In this document: positions 17,451 through 26,499 of the stretch, piece after piece
Layout of the letters: each line of letters starts with the position of its first letter
Position numbering within the stretch: the stretch's first letter is position 1
DNA from: Acidobacteriota bacterium
GTDB taxonomy: Bacteria; Acidobacteriota; Blastocatellia; Chloracidobacteriales; JADJPF01
Assembly (NCBI GenBank): GCA_016213785.1
Contig: JACQZQ010000064.1
Location: 81,836 to 145,835 of the forward strand
Reading direction: 5' to 3'
DNA: 64,000 nucleotides
Made by a program: the position numbers and the translations under genes
Notes under the pieces: model-generated
Seen by the model: the letters and a program-made list of their open reading frames with translations, nothing else
Database searches by the model: none
Told to the model about the DNA's origin: nothing

Positions 17451-17570
17451 CAAACAATTAGCGAAGTTATCTACAACCAAAAGGCACAGATTCAGTTTCC
17501 CTTGATTGCAGCGCATATATTAACGAATCCACTTAGAAGTTACAAGTTATAGACCGCTAATGGCTCATGT
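17420..17570 (-). ncRNA. Probable structured RNA, 6S-like rod
   Basis: On the minus strand a TATAGT -10 box (17577-17582) precedes about 150 nt that end in a terminator. The ends pair: ATTAGCG (near 17560) with CGCTAAT (17458-17464), then CTATAAC with GTTGTAG, then GGATTC with GAATCT further in. This makes a long interrupted rod with an internal bubble. The segment is visibly more GC-rich than its flanks and has no ORF. The fold and length recall 6S RNA, but the sequence alone does not prove it. It lies in the 459-bp gap 17314-17772, where I see nothing else except the protease promoter region. Confidence 0.5.
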
Positions 17571-17772
17571 AATAAGACTATATAACATTATGCTTAGGTT
17601 ATATCTCTTAAATTTCTAGGATTTTTATATAGTTTAATTTATCTTTTTTAAAAATCAGGTTTTATCTGCATTCTTAAGCAATATTCATTTAGCCAAAATT
17701 AGTTTTTAGGATTATAATTTGGCCTGGGCAGGCTCAAAACTATGAGGCAAATTTTTTAGTCAGGAGAATTTT

Positions 17773-19395
17773 GTGAAACAAAAAAGTTGGCAACGTAGCA
17801 GTTTACTCTTAATCATTCCTTTATTATTTGCTGCTACTCTTACCCCTGCATCAAATAATTCTAGCAATTTTAATTTTGATGGTTCACCAGTAGCCGAAAG
17901 CGTAATAGAAGCATACTCACTAATTGAAAATAATTATGCTGGTGAAATAGATCATGAACGATTAAGTTATTCAACAATTAGCGAAATGTTGCATGTTCTA
18001 GACCCACATTCAGCTTTTTATACTAAAGAAGACTTTCAAGAACTACGCTCTCAACAACAAAGTGAGTACTTTGGTATTGGTGCTACTGTTAGTCAACGAC
18101 AAAATAAAGTCTATATCCTAGCTCCACACGAAGGTACACCAGCAGCACGTGCTGGGCTACTTTATGGAGATCAAATTGTTTTAGTAAACGGAAAATCTAC
18201 AGAAGGTTGGAATTCTAATAAAGTTGCTACAGAGCTTAGAGGGCCAAGAGGAACACAAGTTAAAGTAGGTGTTTCCCGACCAGGAGTAGATAAACCTATA
18301 GAAGTTAGTATTTCAAGGGATGCTGTTTCCCTACCCTCTATACCAAATGTTTTTATGATTAAGCCAAATGTTGGTTATATTGGTCTACGTCGTCAATTTG
18401 CTCGTACTACTGGCGAAGAACTTGTTTTAGCAATGAAAGAGCTAAAACAAAAAGGAATGAATGAGTTAATCCTAGACCTTCGTGATAATCCTGGTGGTTT
18501 AGTACAAGCAGCTTTAGATGTCTGTGATACCTTTTTAGCCCCAGGTCAAAAAATTCTCTCTATTAAAGGGCGTAAAGCTGGAGCTGAACGTAGTTTTGAA
18601 GTACGTAGCAGTAGTGCTGAAACAATGCCTATAGTAGTATTAGTTAATAGTGGTAGTGCTAGTGCTTCTGAAATAGTCTCAGGCGCTTTACAAGACCATG
18701 ATAGAGGTCGTATTGTAGGAGAAGTAACATTTGGAAAAGGTTTAGTTCAAACTATTTTCCCTATTGCTAATGGAACAGGTTTAACCCTTACCACAGCTAA
18801 ATATTACACACCTAGTGGTAGATTAATTCAACGAGATTATACAGGGGTTTCTCGTTATAATTACTATTTAAGGCGTGATGAAAAAAATAATAGTTTAGAT
18901 AAAAATCCAAAATCTGAATTTCGTACTGATAGCGGCCAAGTAGTTTATGGTGGTGGTGGTATAAGCCCTGATGTAACAGTAAAAGAGAGACGCTTTACAC
19001 CTATCCAAGGTCGTCTGCAAGATCCAATATTTTTCTTTGTTAGAGAACTAATTAATAACCAAACTCCTGGATTTAATCAATATCAAGTTAAGGCTATGAA
19101 CTTTAAGTATGAACTAAAAACAGAGGATCTATTAGTCTCTGATGAGCTTGTAGCTGCTTTTAAGAGCTTTACCCTTAAAAGAGAAAAAGATTTCCAAATA
19201 TCTGAAGCCAATATTAATGAAAACCTAGATACGATAAAACTCTTTTTACGTCGTGAATTAGCTACAGCATCTTATGGGATAGATATTGGTCAAGAAGTCC
19301 TACTTCACCAAGATCCTCAGGTACTAAAAGGGCTTGATGAAATGGATAATGCTAGAAAACTTACTCAAAAAAGTAACTCTGTGGCTAATAAATAA
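17773..19395 (+). CDS. C-terminal processing peptidase (S41 family)
   Basis: 540 residues. An N-terminal hydrophobic segment (about 9-27) gives export to the periplasm. A PDZ domain (about 88-170) carries 'LAPHEGTPAARAGLLYGD'. The S41 core has catalytic Ser297 in 'GSASASEIVSGALQDH' and Lys322 in 'TFGKGLVQT', 25 residues apart as in CtpA. The family degrades or trims periplasmic proteins from the C-terminus and often controls cell-wall hydrolases. The start is GTG, chosen because CAGGAG lies 6 nt upstream. A strong terminator follows. Confidence 0.95.
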   Translation: MKQKSWQRSSLLLIIPLLFAATLTPASNNSSNFNFDGSPVAESVIEAYSLIENNYAGEIDHERLSYSTISEMLHVLDPHSAFYTKEDFQELRSQQQSEYFGIGATVSQRQNKVYILAPHEGTPAARAGLLYGDQIVLVNGKSTEGWNSNKVATELRGPRGTQVKVGVSRPGVDKPIEVSISRDAVSLPSIPNVFMIKPNVGYIGLRRQFARTTGEELVLAMKELKQKGMNELILDLRDNPGGLVQAALDVCDTFLAPGQKILSIKGRKAGAERSFEVRSSSAETMPIVVLVNSGSASASEIVSGALQDHDRGRIVGEVTFGKGLVQTIFPIANGTGLTLTTAKYYTPSGRLIQRDYTGVSRYNYYLRRDEKNNSLDKNPKSEFRTDSGQVVYGGGGISPDVTVKERRFTPIQGRLQDPIFFFVRELINNQTPGFNQYQVKAMNFKYELKTEDLLVSDELVAAFKSFTLKREKDFQISEANINENLDTIKLFLRRELATASYGIDIGQEVLLHQDPQVLKGLDEMDNARKLTQKSNSVANK

Positions 19396-19436
19396 AGCTT
19401 ATTAATTATTAAGTTTTAAGTTTTAAATTTAACAAA

Positions 19437-19475
19437 ACTTTAGCCCAGCATTAATAGTGCTGGGCTAAAGTTTTT
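19437..19475 (+). terminator. Rho-independent terminator after the S41 peptidase
   Basis: A 14-bp perfect stem ACTTTAGCCCAGCA / TGCTGGGCTAAAGT with a 7-base loop, then TTTTT. Confidence 0.92.
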
Positions 19476-19500
19476 ATTAATCAAAGGATTTTTAGGTCTT

Positions 19501-19995
19501 ATGTCTTCTGAACTTCTTCATGTTGTATTAGTTGAGCCAGAAATACATCCAAATACAGGCAATATTGCAAGACTTTGTGCTGCTACTAAAACTAGACTCC
19601 ATCTTGTAGAACCTTTAGGGTTTCGTGTTGACGAAAAATCAATAAAACGCGCTGGGCTAGACTATTGGCCTTATGTTGATTTACATAAGCATATTAATTT
19701 TGCAACATTTCAAGAAACAATCGAGCCTACACGTTGTTGGTATTTTACAACCAAAGCAAAAAAGTCTTATGTTGATGTAGATTATAAGTGGGGAGATGCT
19801 TTAATTTTTGGGCCAGAAACCAGAGGATTACCTAAGGAAATACTAGAGACAAATCTTTCACAATGTATTAAAATCCCAATGCTGACAACACATGTCCGTA
19901 GCCTTAATTTAGCTACTGCTACAGCAATAGCACTCTATGAAGCTCTAAGACAATTAGGACAATTAGCATTATTAAAAGAAGATTGCCAAATCTAA
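19501..19995 (+). CDS. trmL: tRNA (cytidine/uridine-34-2'-O)-methyltransferase
   Basis: 164 residues, the minimal SPOUT size of TrmL. Family motifs are 'EPEIHPNTGNIARLCAAT' at the N-terminus, 'HLVEPLGFRVDEKSIKRAGLDYW', 'LIFGPETRGLP' and the SAM-knot 'RSLNLATATAIALYEAL' at the C-terminus. TrmL methylates the ribose at wobble position 34 of tRNA-Leu isoacceptors. The gene starts 25 bp after the peptidase terminator, with AAAGGA upstream. Confidence 0.95.
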   Translation: MSSELLHVVLVEPEIHPNTGNIARLCAATKTRLHLVEPLGFRVDEKSIKRAGLDYWPYVDLHKHINFATFQETIEPTRCWYFTTKAKKSYVDVDYKWGDALIFGPETRGLPKEILETNLSQCIKIPMLTTHVRSLNLATATAIALYEALRQLGQLALLKEDCQI

Positions 19996-20009
19996 TAAAA
20001 TGGTTTGGT

Positions 20010-21581
20010 TTATCTAGAGGGCAAAGTGCAAATCATTATATCTTTATCCAAAATACCATAGATTTTTACATGTTCTTTTTTCCCTTTTACTTTTTCTTCT
20101 CCTAGTTCAACACAGGGGAATTGGTCTTTAACTAGGTTATAAACAGCTTCATTAAATAAAATTTTAGCAGGAAAATTCTTAGATAAACCTTCTAATCTAG
20201 ATGCTAGATTTACAGCATCACCGATCACTGTATAGTCCATACGTTGTTCTGAGCCTATGTTGCCAGAAACTACTTCACCATCACATAGACCAATACCTGT
20301 TTCAATAGGTGGTTTTCCTTGGCTAACGCGCCTTTCATTAAAAATCCATAACTCACGACGCATATCTATTGCTGTTTGTACTGCACGAACAGGGTCATCA
20401 TGATGGGCTATAGGGGTTCCAAAAACTGCCATAATAGCATCACCAATAAATTTATCTAAAGTCCCTTGATACTTAAAGATAGAGCCTATCATAGATGAAA
20501 AATAATCATTTAATAAATTTACAATTTCTTCAGCGGGATATTTTTCTGATAGAGTAGTAAAATCACGAATATCTGAAAATAAAATAGTTACTTTCTTACG
20601 TGTTCCGCCTAGTCCTAAGCTTCCTTGATCTTGTAGAACTTGTTCTGCAACCTCGCGAGTTACATAACGACATAAGGTACTCATCAATTTTTGTTGTTGA
20701 GTAATATCTTGTACTACAATAACATAACCTAAGGATGCATTTTTTTGGCTCTTTAGAGGAAGAATATTTACATTGATATTAATGGTTTCATCTTTACTAA
20801 TTTGATATTTATATTCATAGGTTGATTGAGATTGCCCTGTTTTAACTGTGGAATCAATTAATTGGCTAAGCTGTGGGTTAGTATTAGCTAAAAGCGCTTC
20901 GCTAGTAAGTTTGCCTATAGCATCTTCTGGGGAGATATGAAAAATTCTTTGTGCTGCTGGATTAAGAGTTGTTATTTTAAGATTAGCATCTGCTGTTATT
21001 ACACCTGTAGCAATGCTATTAAGGATACTTTCATTATAATTTTTGATATTTATTACTTCTTCAAAAAGACTAGCATTTTTAATTGCTATTGAGGCTTGAA
21101 CAGAAAATGCGCTAAGTAACTCTTCGTCTTCTGCCGTAAAGATATTTTCTCTTTTATTAAGTACTTGAATAACACCTATTATTTTTCCATCAGTTTCTTT
21201 TACTGGCATACAGAGTATAGTTTTGGTTCTATAGCCAGTTTTTTTATCTATTTCTTTATTAAAACGAGGGTCATCATAAGCTTCAGCAATATTAACAATA
21301 TTACCAGTAGTTGCTACATGGCCTGCTATACCTAAATGTTTTGGAAAGCGTATTTCAGCAATACCTGCTCCTTGAGCAACTTTAGACCAAAGTTCACTGG
21401 TCTTTTCATCAATTAAAAATAATGTACTACGATCAGCATCCATTACTTCAGTAGTTTTCTTCATAATCAAGGGCAACAGAGTATTCAAATCTAGCTCAGA
21501 TGCAAGAGATTTCATAACATTTAGTAATAAAGCTAGTTTTTGAATATTTGTTATTTTAGTCGAAAGATCGGATTCTGACAT
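20010..21581 (-). CDS. GAF-PAS adenylate cyclase (class III)
   Basis: 523 residues: GAF (about 25-170), PAS (about 185-300), linker, class III cyclase (about 325-500). Both metal Asp are present ('LFSDIRDFT', 'FIGDAIMAVFG'). Lys in 'LDKFIGD' and Asp in 'YTVIGDAVN' are the adenine-selecting pair, and Asn and Arg of 'AVNLASRLE' stabilise the transition state. All catalytic residues are intact, so it should make cAMP. There are no membrane segments; signals would enter through GAF (small ligand or redox) and PAS. GAGGTGG precedes the start. It converges on trmL and ends 15 bp from it. Confidence 0.93.
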   Translation of the reverse strand: MSESDLSTKITNIQKLALLLNVMKSLASELDLNTLLPLIMKKTTEVMDADRSTLFLIDEKTSELWSKVAQGAGIAEIRFPKHLGIAGHVATTGNIVNIAEAYDDPRFNKEIDKKTGYRTKTILCMPVKETDGKIIGVIQVLNKRENIFTAEDEELLSAFSVQASIAIKNASLFEEVINIKNYNESILNSIATGVITADANLKITTLNPAAQRIFHISPEDAIGKLTSEALLANTNPQLSQLIDSTVKTGQSQSTYEYKYQISKDETININVNILPLKSQKNASLGYVIVVQDITQQQKLMSTLCRYVTREVAEQVLQDQGSLGLGGTRKKVTILFSDIRDFTTLSEKYPAEEIVNLLNDYFSSMIGSIFKYQGTLDKFIGDAIMAVFGTPIAHHDDPVRAVQTAIDMRRELWIFNERRVSQGKPPIETGIGLCDGEVVSGNIGSEQRMDYTVIGDAVNLASRLEGLSKNFPAKILFNEAVYNLVKDQFPCVELGEEKVKGKKEHVKIYGILDKDIMICTLPSR

Positions 21582-21836
21582 AAAACCACCTCAATAATTA
21601 AAGTGCCAAATTATATAAATTAAAGAGTTTGACAGGGAAGGCTCATTTTATGACAACTAGAGAGAAAAAAACAATTTTAGCTAGCTATTTTAAGTTTTTC
21701 GCCTGATAAAAGATAATTCTTTTCTTCTCTAAGTAAGTTTAATATAGTAATATAGCTATATATTTTTACTTAGTGCAAGTTTTCTAATATGTTTTTATGG
21801 CTTGCTCCTTGTTTATTTTCCTGATAAATAAGGCTG

Positions 21837-21950
21837 CTAATATTTGTCGAGTATATTGAGATATTCTGTCTTTGTCTGTTTAATATCAGCATTGGAGTAA
21901 GCATAAGGAATGTAGCACTCAAGATCATTTTTAGCTAAGGTTTTCTTCAT
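21837..21950 (-). CDS. Small ORF or gene remnant in the 21582-22305 gap
   Basis: 37 codons (MKKTLAKNDLECYIPYAY...LNILDKY). The frame is open 21 codons further upstream, to a stop at about 22014, with protein-like composition (NRAKRLNKIKRIFTSGEI). No ribosome binding site precedes the ATG. It may be a small protein or the end of a decayed gene. The rest of the 724-bp gap is AT-rich and holds only the hairpin at 22046 and the STAS leader. Confidence 0.28.
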   Translation of the reverse strand: MKKTLAKNDLECYIPYAYSNADIKQTKTEYLNILDKY

Positions 21951-22045
21951 TATTTCGCCGCTAGTAAAAATTCTTTTAATTTTATTTAGCCTTTTTGCCC
22001 TATTATTTTCAAGCTATCTAATTTGCCTACTTATTGATATAAAAT

Positions 22046-22083
22046 AATTTATCTAAATATTTCAATAAATATTTAGATAAATT
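22046..22083. repeat. 17-bp perfect AT-rich hairpin
   Basis: AATTTATCTAAATATTT, a 4-base loop CAAT, then the perfect complement. A further half-copy (AGATAAATATTT) follows at about 22087. There is no T-run, so it looks more like a binding site or structural element than a terminator. Confidence 0.6.
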
Positions 22084-22254
22084 GTTAGATAAATATTTGT
22101 TAAATGAGCTAATAATTTTACTTTATAACTAAAGCTAAACTTTGTGTTAAATCCCTTGACATAGATTTTCTATATGTGTTCAAATCTGAGGATTAATGTT
22201 AGTTTCACAAATTATATTTAATAAGTTAATGAGCAACTTATCATAAGTTTATGT

Positions 22255-22305
22255 GAGGGAGGCAGCACATTTAATTTACCCTTAAAAGGTATGTGCTGAG
22301 AATAC
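22255..22305 (+). promoter_or_regulatory. STAS leader: Shine-Dalgarno and start codon bridged by a hairpin
   Basis: GAGGGAGG (22255-22262) is a strong ribosome binding site but lies 43 nt before the ATG. The bases between include CAGCACAT (22263-22270) and its perfect complement ATGTGCTG (22291-22298), with inner ACC/GGT pairing. Folding leaves 7 nt between stem and ATG, giving near-normal spacing. Confidence 0.6.
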
Positions 22306-22647
22306 ATGAATATCACAGAGCGACAGGTAGGCGATGTAACCGTATTAGATTTAGAAGGAAAAATTCTATTAGGTGAAGGCGATGTCCAGCTTAAACAGCA
22401 CGTTGCCGATCTTATTGGACGTGGAGTTAGGCGAGTTGTACTAAATTGCCAAGAAGTACCTTATATGGATAGCTCAGGTTTAGGGGAAGTAGTAAGGTGT
22501 TATACAGCAGTAAAACGTGCTGGGGGTGAATTAAAATTAGTTAATTTAACCAAAAGATTGATAGACTTATTTACAATAACTAAACTAATTACTGTGTTTG
22601 AAACATATGAGTCTGAAGAAAAAGCCTTAAAAAGTTTTCAAAAATAA
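22306..22647 (+). CDS. STAS-domain anti-sigma-factor antagonist
   Basis: 113 residues, a single SpoIIAA-type STAS domain. The phosphorylatable Ser is in 'YMDSSGLGEV' (Ser56 or Ser57), followed by 'GGELKLVNL'. Such proteins bind an anti-sigma kinase in the unphosphorylated state and release a sigma factor. No RsbW-like kinase or sigma factor is nearby, so the partner is elsewhere. The ATG is fixed by the usual N-terminal strand 'MNITERQVGDVTVLDL'. Translation probably depends on the hairpin leader just upstream. Confidence 0.92.
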   Translation: MNITERQVGDVTVLDLEGKILLGEGDVQLKQHVADLIGRGVRRVVLNCQEVPYMDSSGLGEVVRCYTAVKRAGGELKLVNLTKRLIDLFTITKLITVFETYESEEKALKSFQK

Positions 22648-22665
22648 TTTTTATATTTTAAAAAT

Positions 22666-22706
22666 AAAAAGTTCCGTTCTCTATGTTAGAGAGCGGAACT
22701 TTTTTA
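22666..22706. terminator. Bidirectional terminator between STAS and TonB-receptor genes
   Basis: GTTCCGTTCTCTA / TAGAGAGCGGAAC stem (one G-T pair) flanked by A-run and T-run on both sides, serving both convergent genes. Confidence 0.85.
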
Positions 22707-22718
22707 TTTTAATTTTGT

Positions 22719-25700
22719 TTAGAAGCTAATTTTTATAGCAAATTGGAATTGACGCGGGTCAAAGACTGCTGTTGGAGGACTCTTAAATTGTCCATCCTCA
22801 AATCTAATACGACGAAAATCATTATTTACTGTAGAAACATTGACTCTATTAAACATATTAAAAACCTCGCCAATAAAGTCAATTTTTACTTTTTCACCAA
22901 TAGGTAGAATTTTAGCTACACGCATATCAACACTAGCAAATCCTGGGGTAGTGCCAGCATTACGTCCAAGTGAACCAGATTGGCCTATTCCAGGCAATGT
23001 AAGTGCTCCTGTAGTAGGATCAACATCTGGTCTATCAGTATTAGCAGACGAATCAATATTAGTATCTGTACCTGTAAGAATGTTAAAAGGTCTACCTGAA
23101 CCAACTTCTATAATAGGTGCAAGAGTAATATTAGCTAGTAGTTTCTTAAATCCCTTATCACTTTGCTCAAATGGAGTTTTATAAACGCCACTTACTACAA
23201 AACGATGTCTTTGATCTAGGCTAGAGCGGCTGCGTTCTAGGTCAAGTCTTCGGTTATCTTGCGGTTGTAACAAGGTTTGTAAGTCAGTTGAGTCATCCAA
23301 AGTTTTACCAAAATTATAACTAATTAAAAATTGGTAATTATTGGAAAACCTCTTATTTAAGTTAAGTGTTACTGAGTGATAAACAGAGTTTGAAGTAGCT
23401 TCTTGGGCGGCTACTGGGCCAAATGGAATGGGTAAGTTAGTTGGAATAAAGGCTGGATTTGGGCCAGAGGGTCTAAAGAAATTATTAGCAATTACTACTG
23501 CATTAGGCCCGCCTGTAGGAGAGACTTGTAAAATCTTTTGAGCATCAGGAGTATTGCGATCTACTGGATGTGGTAACTTATGACCTCCAGTAAAAATATA
23601 AGTTACACTAAAAGCTAGATCTTTAATAATCTCTCTTTCAACCCCAACATTGACTTGGTTTGTATAGGCATAAACAAAGTCGCGATCTAAGGGTAGAGTA
23701 AAGGGTAGAACTGTACCAAGACCTGGAAAAGGCTTAAAAGGATCAAAGCGGGATTGACCTTGAAGATAAACTGCACCACTGGCTAGTCCTGGAGTAACGC
23801 CTGGAACTACTGTTCCTTGGAAGATTTGTGCTGCATTTAATGGTGTGTTTGGTAATGGTAAATTAGCAATATTAATTACTTGAGGAGATTGACCACCATC
23901 AGCAATATCTGAGTTAAAAGCTAGTGCAAGTAGCGGATGGTCAAAGAAAATTCCATAAGCAGCGCGAATTACAGTCTTACCATCGCTCTTAGGATCATAA
24001 GCAAAACCAATACGTGGAGCAAAATTATTCTTATCTCTAGGAATACCTTGGATTACGTTTAAGGCTCTTTCTGCTGCGTCTAGTTGCTGGGCGCTAATAG
24101 TAAAATTATCTGTAGTAAATCCAACTGTTGGAAATGTTGGTGTTAGTTCAACATCATAACGAACCCCATAGTTTAATGTAAAGTTTGGGCGAACTTTCCA
24201 ACTATCTTGAGCAAAAAGACCTAAGGTTTTATTAGTTACAGTAGAAGTAGATTTACCAAAACCTTGAATAAAAGTTTGTGGTAGCCCTAGTCCATAAGCT
24301 TGAACTGGTGTAAGTGCAGGAGCATTAGCAAATCCTGGGACTAAAGCAGAAAAGGCTGAAACAGGAAATGAGCCAAAGTTAAAGAGTCCTGAGAAATTAA
24401 GTTCAAATCTAGCAGGATCAATATCAACATAATTAAAGTCTACACCAAATTTAGCTGTATGAGTTCCTTGAGAGATTGTGAAATTATCTTTAACCTCATA
24501 ACGTTTTTCTACGCGATCTACAGGTGAGAAAGGCTCACGTCCAAAAAACCCTGCACCAGCAATATTTATTGCTACATCTGAGCCAGAAGTAAAGAATGTT
24601 CCACGACGAGCAAAGTTAAAAAGAAACTCGTTAACTTTTGTACCGCCAAAGGTTTGTAGGTCTTGAACTACAAAAGCGCTATCACGAAAAGAAGCTATAC
24701 CAGTACGAGATACATCATTAAGTCCAAAGGGCTGGTTTTGTCCTGAAGATTGGATACCTGTAGTTGTGATAGGTGTAAAGTTAAAACGTAGTGACAAGCG
24801 ATTATCAGCATTAATTTGATGGTCTATTTTTGCAGAGTAAAAAGTAAATTTATCACTAATTGGGTAGACATTTTGTATATTTGAAAGTAGTTTGAAACTA
24901 GCAGGAATTGCACCTAATTGTCCACCAGAAAGAAGTGCCGTAACAAAAAATTGCCTTTGTCCATTTAATGGGTTAATACCGGTTCTTGCAACCCCAGCAC
25001 CAGCAATAACTAGTTGTTGGTAAAGCCCTCCGGCTGTATTACCAGCATTAGCTGCAATAAAAGCTCTTTGTTCAGCAGTAGTATCAAATACTGTAGGATC
25101 TAGACCAATTTGAGAAAACCCTGATTCTTGTCTACGAGTTTGATCTAGAGCAAGAAAGAAGAAGGTTTTATTTTTTTGAATCGGGCCACCAAAACTAAAT
25201 CCATATTGACCACGAGTAAAAGCAGGTTTGGGATCTGCTCCAGCAGGTTGGAAAGCCAGTGCATTACGGCCTTGAATAGCACGTTGACGAATAAAACCAA
25301 AGACATTTCCATGAAATTCATTAGTACCAGATTTAGTAACAATATTTACAACCCCGCCAGCAGTACGGCCAAATTCAGCGGCAAAGCTATTAATTACTAC
25401 TTGGAATTCTTGAACTGCTTCTTGTGATACGGTTGAGCGTGCAGCATTAACAGAATTATCAATATTATCTGCACCATCAACTTGTACTAGGTTGGAACGA
25501 GCACGTTGACCAGCAAAATTTAGTCCTGTTGTAGGGGCTGGGCCAACTGGAGGAGAGTTATCTCTTCCAATTTGTGCATTAGTCAAAGCAAAATTAAGGA
25601 AGTTACGTCCATTAATTGGTAGATTATCAATTCTTTCTTCATCAATAGTTTGAGTAACAGCAGTCTTAGATGTTTCTACAACAGCAGGAGCAGCAGTAAC

Positions 25701-26087
25701 AATAATTTCCTCATCAACTCCACCGCTTACTTGTAGCTCAACATCTAATCTAGCAGCTTGACCTAGAGTTAAAACAATATTTTCACTAATAGTTTTGCTA
25801 AAACCTGCGGCTTCAACCGCTATTGTATAAGTACTAGGAGGAATGGCTAGGAATTTGTAAGCGCCTGATTCATCTGTAGTAACAGAGCGTTCAGAACCTG
25901 TTTGTGGGTTTTTAAGATTAACTGTAGCGCCAGCAACAACAGCGCCAGTTCCATCCTTGACTATTCCAACTAGATCGGCTGCTGTGGCTTGAGATTGAGC
26001 ATAAGTTAAAGGAACTTGCCAAACTACTCCACCAAAAAGCAAACCTAGAAGTGATAAATAGACAAGTGTGCGAAGTAAGGGCCTCAT
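22719..26087 (-). CDS. Oar-like TonB-dependent receptor
   Basis: About 1,122 residues. The signal peptide (RPLLRTLVYLSLLGLLFGGV...YAQSQ) is followed by a carboxypeptidase-type regulatory domain (GIVKDGTGAVVAGATV...TTDESGAYKFLAIPPSTYTI), a plug ('LPINGRNFLNFALTNAQ', 'VDGADNIDN', 'GRTAGGVVNIVTKSGTNEFH') and a large barrel ending 'QFQFAIKISF' with a terminal Phe. It sits in the outer membrane and takes up large substrates with TonB/ExbB. The substrate is unknown; this class is expanded in Acidobacteriota. An earlier ATG at 26114 is in frame, but AGGAG lies 9 nt before the ATG at 26087 and the signal peptide is normal from there, so I prefer 26087. Confidence 0.93.
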   Translation of the reverse strand: MRPLLRTLVYLSLLGLLFGGVVWQVPLTYAQSQATAADLVGIVKDGTGAVVAGATVNLKNPQTGSERSVTTDESGAYKFLAIPPSTYTIAVEAAGFSKTISENIVLTLGQAARLDVELQVSGGVDEEIIVTAAPAVVETSKTAVTQTIDEERIDNLPINGRNFLNFALTNAQIGRDNSPPVGPAPTTGLNFAGQRARSNLVQVDGADNIDNSVNAARSTVSQEAVQEFQVVINSFAAEFGRTAGGVVNIVTKSGTNEFHGNVFGFIRQRAIQGRNALAFQPAGADPKPAFTRGQYGFSFGGPIQKNKTFFFLALDQTRRQESGFSQIGLDPTVFDTTAEQRAFIAANAGNTAGGLYQQLVIAGAGVARTGINPLNGQRQFFVTALLSGGQLGAIPASFKLLSNIQNVYPISDKFTFYSAKIDHQINADNRLSLRFNFTPITTTGIQSSGQNQPFGLNDVSRTGIASFRDSAFVVQDLQTFGGTKVNEFLFNFARRGTFFTSGSDVAINIAGAGFFGREPFSPVDRVEKRYEVKDNFTISQGTHTAKFGVDFNYVDIDPARFELNFSGLFNFGSFPVSAFSALVPGFANAPALTPVQAYGLGLPQTFIQGFGKSTSTVTNKTLGLFAQDSWKVRPNFTLNYGVRYDVELTPTFPTVGFTTDNFTISAQQLDAAERALNVIQGIPRDKNNFAPRIGFAYDPKSDGKTVIRAAYGIFFDHPLLALAFNSDIADGGQSPQVINIANLPLPNTPLNAAQIFQGTVVPGVTPGLASGAVYLQGQSRFDPFKPFPGLGTVLPFTLPLDRDFVYAYTNQVNVGVEREIIKDLAFSVTYIFTGGHKLPHPVDRNTPDAQKILQVSPTGGPNAVVIANNFFRPSGPNPAFIPTNLPIPFGPVAAQEATSNSVYHSVTLNLNKRFSNNYQFLISYNFGKTLDDSTDLQTLLQPQDNRRLDLERSRSSLDQRHRFVVSGVYKTPFEQSDKGFKKLLANITLAPIIEVGSGRPFNILTGTDTNIDSSANTDRPDVDPTTGALTLPGIGQSGSLGRNAGTTPGFASVDMRVAKILPIGEKVKIDFIGEVFNMFNRVNVSTVNNDFRRIRFEDGQFKSPPTAVFDPRQFQFAIKISF

Positions 26088-26133
26088 AAATATATTTCTC
26101 CTCGCTTTAATCATTTATTAAAATCACAATTTG

Positions 26134-26153
26134 TAGTGATCGATCGATCACTA
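26134..26153. promoter_or_regulatory. 20-bp perfect palindrome upstream of the TonB receptor
   Basis: TAGTGATCGA and its exact complement form a gapless 20-bp palindrome centred about 57 bp before the chosen start, a typical place for a dimeric repressor. Another hairpin, AAGGTTTT (26195-26202) with AAAACCTT (26212-26219), lies further up. The rest of 26088-26499 shows nothing more. Confidence 0.6.
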
Positions 26154-26499
26154 AATAAACTTAAAAACCTAGTCGCTATTTAATTGATTTTTCAAAGGTT
26201 TTGCAAAACATAAAACCTTAAATTTATTTTAGTTAATATAGATGATTTCTATCTAACTCTTAGATTATTTATTTGAAATTAGGCAAATTTTTAGGAATGT
26301 GACTTAGACTAAATAATAAAGGACTATGATTATTTGAGCAACAAATTAAAAAGTAAGCCCTAGAATGTTTGGATAAATTAATCATAACCAAACCTATAGC
26401 TTATCTTTTTTCCCTAACTATACTTATCTTAAAAATATAGTTAATTAATAAAATATCTAGATTAGCACTAGATAAATTATTTAGTTTATTTAGTAAGGC

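Noticed and set aside
17720..17735. Second sigma-54 promoter before the S41 peptidase (TTGGCC...GGCT)
   Set aside because: The GG-GC distance is one base short and the -12 element is not TTGC.
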